A program made the position numbers and the translations under genes. The notes beneath the pieces were generated by a model that was given only the letters and a program-made list of their open reading frames with translations, did not search any database and was not told where the DNA came from. A DNA stretch of 5,518 nt from Patescibacteria group bacterium (GTDB lineage Bacteria; Patescibacteriota; Microgenomatia; Daviesbacterales; UBA10151). Location of the stretch: assembly GCA_018817205.1 (NCBI GenBank), contig JAHIUE010000054.1:1-5518 (forward strand). The letters run 5' to 3'. Position 1 is the first letter of the stretch. Every line of letters starts with the position of its first letter. Shown here one piece after another: positions 1-5,518 of the stretch.

Positions 1-624
1 ATTTTTACCTGGTTATTGTTATCTCCAATTCCATCCAGTTTAGTCAGTCATGCTCCTAATGCTACCAGGGCAGTCTTTATGATGGGAAGTATAAATCTTC
101 TTGCAGCACTAGGAGCAGGCAAAATAATTAATTGGTTTGGAGGAAAGATTAGAGTTTTTATTATAGTAATCATCTTAGTTCTGCTCAGCATACAAGTCTA
201 TCCTTATCTTCGATATTACTTTGAAGGTTATCCAAAAAAAGATGCCATCGATTGGCAATACGGAATGAAACAGATAGTAGAGTTTGTTAGAACTCATCCC
301 GAATATACTCAGGTCTATATGACCGATATCCGCTCCCAGCCGTATATATTCTTCTTATTTTATTTGCAGACACCCTTACCTGATTATCTGAATACGGTAG
401 TTTATAATAGAGGCGAGAATAAGAGTTATAGTACCGTAGCATACTTTGATAAATATTTTTTTGGCGGATGGGATCCGATTGAAAGCATACCTTCCGAAGG
501 GGTATTATATGTTCTTAGTCCCAGCCAGTATGATGGCTTGAGAAGAAAATCTGATTTTAGTGTAAAAAGTGTGATTCATTATCCGGATCAGGGAGACGCT
601 TTTTATCTAGTTAGTGCAAAATAA
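1..624 (+). CDS. GT39/ArnT-like membrane glycosyltransferase, C-terminal part (5' truncated)
   Basis: The reading frame is open from base 1 to the TAA at 622-624, giving 207 visible residues. The in-frame TTG at base 16 is not a credible start, because the frame continues upstream and the protein opens in the middle of a hydrophobic region. Visible parts in order are a loop reading LLLSPIPSSLV followed by HAPNATR (residues 5-23), two likely membrane helices (about 27-46 and 51-70), then a soluble domain of about 135 residues with AIDWQYGMKQ (82-91) and SQPYIFFLFY (112-121). From memory, a P-x-x-L...APxAxR loop before the last helices and such a C-terminal domain resemble GT39/ArnT-type GT-C enzymes of uncultivated bacteria. 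These transfer a sugar from a polyprenyl-phosphate donor outside the cytoplasmic membrane. The catalytic first loop with its acidic residues lies upstream and cannot be checked. The stop overlaps the next start by one base (TAATG), so the genes are probably co-translated. Family assignment is likely; donor and acceptor are unknown. Confidence 0.72.
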   Translation: MFTWLLLSPIPSSLVSHAPNATRAVFMMGSINLLAALGAGKIINWFGGKIRVFIIVIILVLLSIQVYPYLRYYFEGYPKKDAIDWQYGMKQIVEFVRTHPEYTQVYMTDIRSQPYIFFLFYLQTPLPDYLNTVVYNRGENKSYSTVAYFDKYFFGGWDPIESIPSEGVLYVLSPSQYDGLRRKSDFSVKSVIHYPDQGDAFYLVSAK

Positions 625-1394
625 TGCAAAAGATATCAGTAGTGTTAGCAGTTTTTAACGAGGAAGAGAATTTAAAAAACTGTCTTGGGTCAGTTAAAGA
701 CCTTGCGTGGGAAATTGTAATTGTGGATGGAGGATCTACTGACAAAACTGCGGATATTGCTAAAGAGTTTAGTGCAAGAATTATTCAAACAAATAATCCT
801 CCTAATTTTCATATTAACAAAAATATTGCAATAGATGAAAGCCGCGGTGACTGGGTTTTGCAACTTGATGCAGACGAACAAGTAACCTCGAAACTTTCTC
901 AGGAAATTAGAAGGGTAATCAACTCTCAATCAGGTAACAATGGATACTGGATTCCCCGTAAGAACTTTTTCTTAGGAAGATTTTTAACAAAAGGGGGACA
1001 ATACCCCGATTATACTCTTCGTCTTTATAGACGAGGAAAAGGTAGACTTCCCATGAAAGATGTTCATGAACAGGCAGAGGTTGAAGGTAAGGTTGGCTAT
1101 CTAGAAAATGATCTTTTGCATTTTAGAGATAAGAATTTTTCAATATATCTGGATCGTTTTAACAGATATACGGATTTATTAGCATCTCAACTGAAAGAAG
1201 CCGGCGTAAGAAACGGTATTTTTTCTTTCATAGATTTTTTTTTAATAAAACCTTTATTCTGGTTTGCTAAAGCTTATCTTCGACATAAGGGCTATGTTGA
1301 TGGTTTTCCAGGTTTCGTTTTCGCATTATTTTCATCATTAAGATTCTCTGTGGCTTATATCAAACTGATTATCAGATATGAAAATCGCGATTAA
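624..1394 (+). CDS. Family 2 glycosyltransferase, WaaE/KdtX-like
   Basis: This 256-residue protein has the GT-A fold signature of family 2: VVLAVFNEEENL at 6-17, the nucleotide-binding DGGSTD at 35-40, and the metal-binding DxD region LDADEQ at 81-86. RLYRRGKGR (133-141) and VHE (147-149) follow, and this pairing is typical of the WaaE/KdtX branch, which in proteobacteria adds a sugar to the lipopolysaccharide inner core. Here the host probably lacks lipopolysaccharide, so a general role adding a sugar to a lipid-linked glycan on the cytosolic face is a safer inference. The C-terminus (about 198-250) is hydrophobic and aromatic with basic residues between, probably a membrane-associating segment; similar tails occur in relatives. 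The length is normal for the family and the catalytic residues look intact. The ATG overlaps the preceding TAA by one base, no Shine-Dalgarno is visible upstream, and the end overlaps the next gene by 17 bases. Donor sugar and acceptor cannot be told from sequence. Confidence 0.9.
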   Translation: MQKISVVLAVFNEEENLKNCLGSVKDLAWEIVIVDGGSTDKTADIAKEFSARIIQTNNPPNFHINKNIAIDESRGDWVLQLDADEQVTSKLSQEIRRVINSQSGNNGYWIPRKNFFLGRFLTKGGQYPDYTLRLYRRGKGRLPMKDVHEQAEVEGKVGYLENDLLHFRDKNFSIYLDRFNRYTDLLASQLKEAGVRNGIFSFIDFFLIKPLFWFAKAYLRHKGYVDGFPGFVFALFSSLRFSVAYIKLIIRYENRD

Positions 1395-2451
1395 TAATTT
1401 ACCGTTAAAGAGTGATCATAAGCTTCGAGGTATAGGCTACTATACCAGTCACTTGATCGAATTTTTGAGGAAGGATTCTTCAATAAACTTACAAGAATTT
1501 ACTAACCTACCGGAAATTAAAAAGGTTGATGTAGTTCACTATCCTTGGTTTGATTTATATTTTCATACCCTGCCTGCAAGAAGAAAATTTCCTACAGTTG
1601 TTACCATCCATGACGTAATGCCGCTTATCTTCTCCAAAGATTACCCGGTAGGCTTGAAGGGTAAAATTAATTTTATACTGCAGAAAATAGCATTGGGGAG
1701 TTGTAAAAAGGTTATCACGGATTCTAATATTTCCAAAAAAGATATTGTTAAGTATTTAAAAGTTGATGATGAAAAGGTAGCAGTGATTCCTTTGGCAGCA
1801 GATCCGGAATTTCGAGTCTTAAACAATGATACGGAGCTGCTCCGCATTAAGAGGAAATACCATCTGCCGGATAAATTTCTACTTTATGTTGGAGATGCCA
1901 ACTGGGTTAAAAATTTACCTTTCCTGATAGAAGGTTTTCTACAGTTGGTTAAATCTTCTGATTTGGAAAATGTTAGGCTTGTTTTGATAGGTGGCGTATT
2001 CTTAAAAGATGTAGAGAGTATTGATCATCCTGAACTGGACAGTCTGAAACGCATGAATAGACTTATTAAGCAATATGGGCTTGATGAATATATAATCAGG
2101 CCCGGGCAAATTGAGACTGACGAGCTAGCTGTCTTTTATAATTTGGCAACAATATATGTCCAACCTTCTATTTACGAAGGATTCGGGTTACCGGTCTTGC
2201 AGGCTTTTACCTGTGGGACTCCGGTTGTTTCATCCAATTGTGGGAGTTTGCCGGAAATTGGAGGTAACTCTGCTGTCTATTTTGACCCGACTAACCTTAA
2301 ACAGTTTGTTTCTATACTCAAAGATGTGCTGGAAAATGTTTCGCTTCGAAATAAATTATCAAAATTAGGACTCTCGCAAGCTGCTAAATTTTCCTGGAAA
2401 AAAGTCGCAGATGAAACAATATCAATTTATCTTAAAGCTTTACAAAAATGA
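1378..2451 (+). CDS. GT4-family (GT-B fold) glycosyltransferase
   Basis: This 357-residue protein is a retaining GT-B glycosyltransferase of the family 4 type. The N-terminal Rossmann domain has a glycine loop, RGIGYYTSHL (17-26), and the HDV element (79-81). The linker carries TDSNISKKDI (114-123). The C-terminal donor-binding domain begins with LLYVGDANWVKNL (168-180), in which K178 fits the basic residue that contacts the nucleotide-sugar phosphates. It continues through QPSIYEGFGLPVLQA (262-276), CGTPVV (279-284) and SLPEIGG (290-296). The usual EX7E motif is E267 with Q275 in place of the second glutamate, a variant in a donor-contact position that does not by itself imply inactivity. 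There is no signal peptide or clear membrane helix, so it probably acts in the cytosol at the membrane face. The start overlaps the previous gene by 17 bases; the stop lies in an ATGA shared with the next gene. It probably adds a hexose such as mannose to a lipid-linked glycan, but the sugar is a guess. Confidence 0.92.
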   Translation: MKIAINNLPLKSDHKLRGIGYYTSHLIEFLRKDSSINLQEFTNLPEIKKVDVVHYPWFDLYFHTLPARRKFPTVVTIHDVMPLIFSKDYPVGLKGKINFILQKIALGSCKKVITDSNISKKDIVKYLKVDDEKVAVIPLAADPEFRVLNNDTELLRIKRKYHLPDKFLLYVGDANWVKNLPFLIEGFLQLVKSSDLENVRLVLIGGVFLKDVESIDHPELDSLKRMNRLIKQYGLDEYIIRPGQIETDELAVFYNLATIYVQPSIYEGFGLPVLQAFTCGTPVVSSNCGSLPEIGGNSAVYFDPTNLKQFVSILKDVLENVSLRNKLSKLGLSQAAKFSWKKVADETISIYLKALQK

Positions 2452-3611
2452 AAACCCGTATTAATTTACATTCTCCGGTTTTCAAAATTCTGTTGATTTT
2501 TTTAACCTGGCGGTTTGCATTAGTAGTTATTTCTTTTTTGGCAATTCATTTTATTCCACTAGGATACAAAGACCGTTTTCTGGGAGGGGGGCTAACTAAT
2601 TATTCCTTGGCACCTGGATTTTTCGCTTGGGCTAATTTCGACGGCGAACATTATTTGTCTATTGCCATATTTGGGTATAAACATCTGGAGCAGGCTTTTT
2701 TCCCGGTCTATCCAATATTAATGTCTTTTTTTTCCAAGCCCGATCCTTATGATTTATTTACCTCATTGGTCAACTCTACTCTTGCTGGACTGATTATTTC
2801 CAATGTTTCTTTTGTCCTGGCTTTAATATTCTTATGGGAACTCATCAGAATTGATTTTTCCAAAAAAATTGCTTATCTTACAATAATCCTACTTTTGATT
2901 TTCCCCACCTCTTTTTACTTCGGCGCAGTTTACAATGAATCACTATTTTTGCTTCTATCCGTTTTAGTCTTTTATAGTGCCCGAAAAGGTAAATGGTTTG
3001 TAGCCGGGGTATTAGGTTTAATAGCATCTGCAACAAGAGTTTTCGGTATTTTACTTTTACCCGCGCTATTAATCGAAATTTGGCAGCAAAAGGCGGATTT
3101 TTCAAAAGCATTTTGGGTTTTACTAGTACCCTTTGGACTAGGAGCTTACATGTGGTATTTATATCTAACAATAGGTGACCCGATTGCTTTTTATAATTTA
3201 CAGAGATTGATAGGCGAACAGCACCAACCAGGTATAACTACATTGCCCCAAGTTTACTTTAGATATATAAAAATGATGGCAACAACCAGCATACAAAATC
3301 CAATTTTTCAGACAGTTGTGTTAGAGTTTTTGGTCGGTCTGGCATTTTTTTTGTTACCTATATACGGGTACTTCAAAAAAATTAGATTTTCGTATTTGAT
3401 TTATGCGATGATAGGATTTGTAGCTCCAACCATTCAAGGGAGTTTTTCATCAACCCCTCGCTATGTGCTTATTTTATTCCCTTCATTTTTGGCTGCAGCA
3501 ATATTTGTCACTAAACTGCCAAAATTAATTAAGGTAGTTTTTCTGCTTCTATCTTTTTTCGTTCTGATTATAGAAACAGCGCTATACTTACGAGGATATT
3601 GGGTAGCATGA
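2448..3611 (+). CDS. PIG-V/Gpi18-related polytopic mannosyltransferase-like protein (GT-C)
   Basis: This 387-residue, strongly hydrophobic protein has about ten predicted membrane helices (roughly 11-35, 110-131, 139-154, 158-176, 182-205, 221-240, 288-307, 313-330, 339-356, 361-380). After the first helix comes a loop with WANFDGEHYLSIAIFGY (61-77), then FFPVYP (84-89). FPTSFYFGAVYNESLF follows at 152-167, ATRVFG at 195-200 and TPRYVLILFP at 336-345. The order DG-x-HY, GY, FFPxYP, P-x-x-x-(8)-Y-x-E-S-L-F, then a conserved R-x-x-G matches the PIG-V/Gpi18 mannosyltransferase family, whose eukaryotic members add the second mannose to GPI anchors from dolichol-phosphate-mannose. D65 and H68 are the best candidate catalytic or donor-contacting residues. 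Bacterial homologues of this family are known but their acceptors are mostly undefined. It probably works on the outer membrane face with a polyprenyl-phosphate sugar, perhaps the product of the DPM-synthase-like gene downstream. It begins and ends in ATGA overlaps with its neighbours. Confidence 0.82.
   Translation: MKTRINLHSPVFKILLIFLTWRFALVVISFLAIHFIPLGYKDRFLGGGLTNYSLAPGFFAWANFDGEHYLSIAIFGYKHLEQAFFPVYPILMSFFSKPDPYDLFTSLVNSTLAGLIISNVSFVLALIFLWELIRIDFSKKIAYLTIILLLIFPTSFYFGAVYNESLFLLLSVLVFYSARKGKWFVAGVLGLIASATRVFGILLLPALLIEIWQQKADFSKAFWVLLVPFGLGAYMWYLYLTIGDPIAFYNLQRLIGEQHQPGITTLPQVYFRYIKMMATTSIQNPIFQTVVLEFLVGLAFFLLPIYGYFKKIRFSYLIYAMIGFVAPTIQGSFSSTPRYVLILFPSFLAAAIFVTKLPKLIKVVFLLLSFFVLIIETALYLRGYWVA
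3592..3595 (+). promoter_or_regulatory. Possible weak Shine-Dalgarno (GAGG) before the flippase gene
   Basis: GAGG lies 12 bases before the ATG at 3608 and only 3 bases before an alternative in-frame TTG at 3599. The spacing rules out the TTG and is long but tolerable for the ATG. It is the only purine-rich motif near any of the five starts in the window, and it lies inside the coding sequence of the preceding gene (Arg-Gly codons), so it may be coincidental. Confidence 0.3.
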
Positions 3612-4855
3612 AAAAATACATCAAAGAAATAATCACACATCCATTGTTTTCGGGAAGTGCCATTATGATCATTGGTTCAAATAGCGTCAGCTTTATCAAT
3701 TATTTATACCACTTTGTTATGGGAAGAATGCTTGGACCTGTCGGATACGGGGAATTGGCATCGCTTATTGCGTTAATCGGTCTTGTGGGAATAATTCCGG
3801 GATCGGTGAGTCTTGTGATTATTAAACAAGTGTCCTCTATTAAAAACAAGCTGGAGATAGATAATTTGGTGGGATGGCTTAAAGCAAAAATATTTTTAGC
3901 GTCTGTAATTTTTTCAATATCTGTTTTTCTTGCCTCTCCTTTTATTGCGTCCTTTCTAAATATTCATAAAATTTCATATTTAATATTAATTGCAATATCT
4001 TTTCTGTTTTCTCTTCAGTCAGGGCTATATAGATCAATATTACAGGGTCTTCTGAAATTTAAAGAGATGGTGTTTAGTATTTTAATTGAAAGCAGTGCAA
4101 AATTTATTCTAAGTGTCTTTCTGGTATATCTTGGATTTCAAGTTGGTGGGGTAATGTTTTCTTTAGCTATATCCGCAGTTTTAGGATTGTATATTACTAA
4201 TCGTTACTTAAGGTATGGGTCGGTAAAAAATACTAAATCTTCACCGCATATTAAGCCAATGGGTGTTTTTCTAATACCTTTCGTTATCCAGTCCATCGCT
4301 GTAACTTCTCTTTATTCCTCGGATGTTATTTTGGTAAAACATTTCTTCTCTGCGCACGAGGCGGGTATTTACGCAGCACTATCTACATTAGGGAAGATTA
4401 TATTTTTTGGAACCGGTCCGATAAATGCGGTAATGTTTCCTTTGGTTTCTCAAAGAGAAGCTAAAGGACAGGATTATAAAAAGATTTTTAAATACAGTTT
4501 CCTCATAACCTCGTTGGGGGCAATTTTCATCTCGGGATTATACTGGTTGTTTCCTTCTTTTGCAATAAATTTGCTGTATGGCAGTGCATATCTTGAAGCA
4601 AAAAATTTATTGCTCTGGTTTGCGATTTTTATTAGTTTGTTTACTCTTTCTTCGTTATTAATTAATTACTGTTTATCTCTGGGAAGAACTAAAGTTGCAT
4701 TGTTACCTCTTGTTGCAGCTATAATTCAAATTATTGCAATTACTTTTTTCCATCAAAGTTTATTTACAGTTATATTGATTTCAATTATTATAACCGCTTT
4801 ACTACTTACAGCCTTACTTATATACTCTACATATGGAAAACGAATCCTCGTATGA
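3608..4855 (+). CDS. Wzx/MOP-superfamily polysaccharide flippase-like membrane protein
   Basis: This 415-residue protein consists almost entirely of membrane helices, about twelve (near 14-34, 48-72, 92-116, 121-145, 155-176, 179-197, 219-241, 252-272, 295-315, 333-355, 362-382, 384-405). That is the size and topology of MOP-superfamily exporters such as Wzx and related oligosaccharide flippases. Family-like features are GRMLGPVGYGELASL at 39-53 after the first helix. At the start of the second half, the pattern SSDVILVKHFFSAHEAGIYAA (237-257) matches the familiar D-x-x-x-x-x-x-x-x-x-x-x-x-G-x-Y element of this family. It is expected to move a lipid-linked glycan across the cytoplasmic membrane, driven by an ion gradient. 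I chose the ATG at 3608 because it gives a 4-base ATGA overlap with the preceding gene; a TTG at 3599 would add three residues and sits too close to the only nearby purine motif. The substrate is unknown. Confidence 0.9.
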   Translation: MKKYIKEIITHPLFSGSAIMIIGSNSVSFINYLYHFVMGRMLGPVGYGELASLIALIGLVGIIPGSVSLVIIKQVSSIKNKLEIDNLVGWLKAKIFLASVIFSISVFLASPFIASFLNIHKISYLILIAISFLFSLQSGLYRSILQGLLKFKEMVFSILIESSAKFILSVFLVYLGFQVGGVMFSLAISAVLGLYITNRYLRYGSVKNTKSSPHIKPMGVFLIPFVIQSIAVTSLYSSDVILVKHFFSAHEAGIYAALSTLGKIIFFGTGPINAVMFPLVSQREAKGQDYKKIFKYSFLITSLGAIFISGLYWLFPSFAINLLYGSAYLEAKNLLLWFAIFISLFTLSSLLINYCLSLGRTKVALLPLVAAIIQIIAITFFHQSLFTVILISIIITALLLTALLIYSTYGKRILV

Positions 4856-5518
4856 AATAAACAAATTTGTTCCTGACGGAATAAAACTTATTACGATAAT
4901 TGTTCCATGTTACAAGCAAGAACAGACAATTGTTAAGGATTTACTCCGAATAAAGAAAGTGTTGGATAAACTCCGTTATCCTGCAGAGTTAATTTGTGTT
5001 GTAGATGGGAAGATTGATAAAACATTTGAGAGAGCTTCAAAATTTGCCAAGAAATATGAAAATGTTAAAGTGATCGGATATGAAACGAATCGAGGTAAAG
5101 GTTATGCGGTCCGTTTTGGAATGGCTGAAAGCAGTGGTGATATTATAGGTTTTATTGATGCAGGTATGGATTTAAATCCTAATGGGTTATCAATGCTTTT
5201 AGAGCATTTTGAATGGTATGATGCAGATATCATAGTAGGGTCTAAAAGACATCCTGTATCTAAAGTGGATTATCCTTGGCAGAGAAGAATTCTCTCGATG
5301 GGTTACCAATTTTTAGTTTGGCTACTCTTTGGACTGAAAATTAGAGATACGCAGGTGGGTATGAAATTTTTTAGAAGGAGGATATTAGAAAAAGTACTCC
5401 CCAGACTTTTGGTGAAACGGTTTGCTTTTGATGTAGAAATGCTGGCAGTTGCGAATTACCTGGGTTATAAAAGGATTTTTGATGCACCTATTGATATTAA
5501 ACTGCATTTTGGAGGAAC
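4833..5518 (+). CDS. Dolichol-phosphate-mannose-synthase-like GT2 (3' truncated)
   Basis: From the ATG at 4833 the frame stays open to the window edge, giving 228 complete codons. No in-frame start falls between this ATG and the GT-A core, so 4833 is the best start; it overlaps the flippase gene by 23 bases and has no visible Shine-Dalgarno. Motifs in order: TIIVPCYKQE (21-30), VVDGKIDKT (56-64, the nucleotide-binding region), TNRGKGYAVRFGM (85-97), GFIDAGMDLNP (106-116), VGSKRHP (135-141), RDTQVGMKFFRR (171-182), and FDVEMLAVANYLGYKR (199-214). This is the arrangement of DPM synthase and related GT2 enzymes, which load mannose or another hexose onto a polyprenyl phosphate at the cytosolic face. 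The usual DAD motif is D109-A110-G111, so a metal-binding aspartate is missing; D113 lies where a further metal ligand (Gln) is found in archaeal DPM synthase. It probably supplies donor for the two GT-C enzymes nearby. The sugar is uncertain, and whether a C-terminal membrane domain follows cannot be seen. Confidence 0.88.
   Translation, partial: MENESSYEINKFVPDGIKLITIIVPCYKQEQTIVKDLLRIKKVLDKLRYPAELICVVDGKIDKTFERASKFAKKYENVKVIGYETNRGKGYAVRFGMAESSGDIIGFIDAGMDLNPNGLSMLLEHFEWYDADIIVGSKRHPVSKVDYPWQRRILSMGYQFLVWLLFGLKIRDTQVGMKFFRRRILEKVLPRLLVKRFAFDVEMLAVANYLGYKRIFDAPIDIKLHFGG

Noticed and set aside
16..18. TTG at 16 as the true start of the first gene
   Set aside because: The frame is open to base 1, and the hydrophobic region plus family loop begin before this codon. 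The gene is simply cut by the window edge.
403..408. TATAAT promoter-like hexamers, also near 2137 and 3192
   Set aside because: All three are in-frame Tyr-Asn codon pairs (TAT AAT) inside conserved coding sequence. I found no convincing -35 partner upstream of the first, and the base composition makes such hexamers frequent.
2449..2451. TGA read as a sense codon (glycine code of Gracilibacteria/SR1)
   Set aside because: TGA ends three genes within or next to the next start codon, and the frame past 2451 soon hits further stops without extending the domain. The standard bacterial code fits.
2878..3171. Antisense open frame of 97 codons inside the PIG-V-like gene
   Set aside because: It is the opposite strand of a well-supported membrane protein gene. 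Its Lys/Arg/Leu-rich product is what reversed Phe and Leu codons give, and no family motif is visible. The antisense frames at 690-929 and 1641-1847 and the out-of-frame ORFs at 2156-2368 and 2993-3178 were rejected for the same reason.
3599..3607. TTG at 3599 as an upstream start for the flippase gene
   Set aside because: It adds only Met-Gly-Ser. The ATG at 3608 forms an ATGA overlap identical in form to the junction at 2448, and GAGG sits too close to the TTG to serve it.
1..5518. CRISPR array, insertion sequence, tRNA or rRNA, riboswitch, or a new defence or mobile system
   Set aside because: I found no regularly spaced repeats, terminal inverted repeats, transposase motifs or RNA-gene signatures. 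Essentially every base is accounted for by six glycan-assembly genes.

Overview
The window is AT-rich bacterial DNA that is protein-coding from end to end on the + strand: four complete genes flanked by two genes cut by the window edges. All six belong to one theme, the building and export of a lipid-linked surface glycan. I see no RNA gene, mobile element, CRISPR array, terminator or convincing promoter, and no non-coding stretch longer than a few bases. The standard bacterial code fits, because three genes end in TGA and none reads through. The compact overlapping layout, low GC, scarcity of Shine-Dalgarno sequences and the style of the GT-C and dolichol-phosphate-mannose-synthase-like proteins resemble Candidate Phyla Radiation (Patescibacteria, perhaps Microgenomates) genomes. 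That placement is inferred from resemblance and is not proven here.

Layout: (1) 1-624, C-terminal part of a GT39/ArnT-like membrane glycosyltransferase, missing its catalytic N-terminus. (2) 624-1394, WaaE/KdtX-like family 2 glycosyltransferase. (3) 1378-2451, GT4 (GT-B fold) glycosyltransferase with an E-to-Q change in its EX7E motif. (4) 2448-3611, PIG-V/Gpi18-related polytopic GT-C mannosyltransferase-like protein. (5) 3608-4855, Wzx/MOP-type polysaccharide flippase. (6) 4833 to the right edge, dolichol-phosphate-mannose-synthase-like GT2, truncated at its 3' end and carrying DAG where DAD is usual. Consecutive genes overlap by 1, 17, 4, 4 and 23 bases, which points to a single translationally coupled operon that began upstream and continues downstream.

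A working model (inference): the cytosolic GT2 and GT4 enzymes extend a glycan on a lipid carrier, and the MOP-type protein flips it across the membrane. The DPM-synthase-like enzyme makes a polyprenyl-phosphate sugar, which the two GT-C membrane enzymes use on the outer face to decorate the glycan, a protein or a lipid. Polymerase and ligase genes, if they exist, lie outside the window. I do not see a new kind of system. The points most worth checking are the two altered active-site motifs and the pairing of a sugar-phosphate synthase with two GT-C enzymes.
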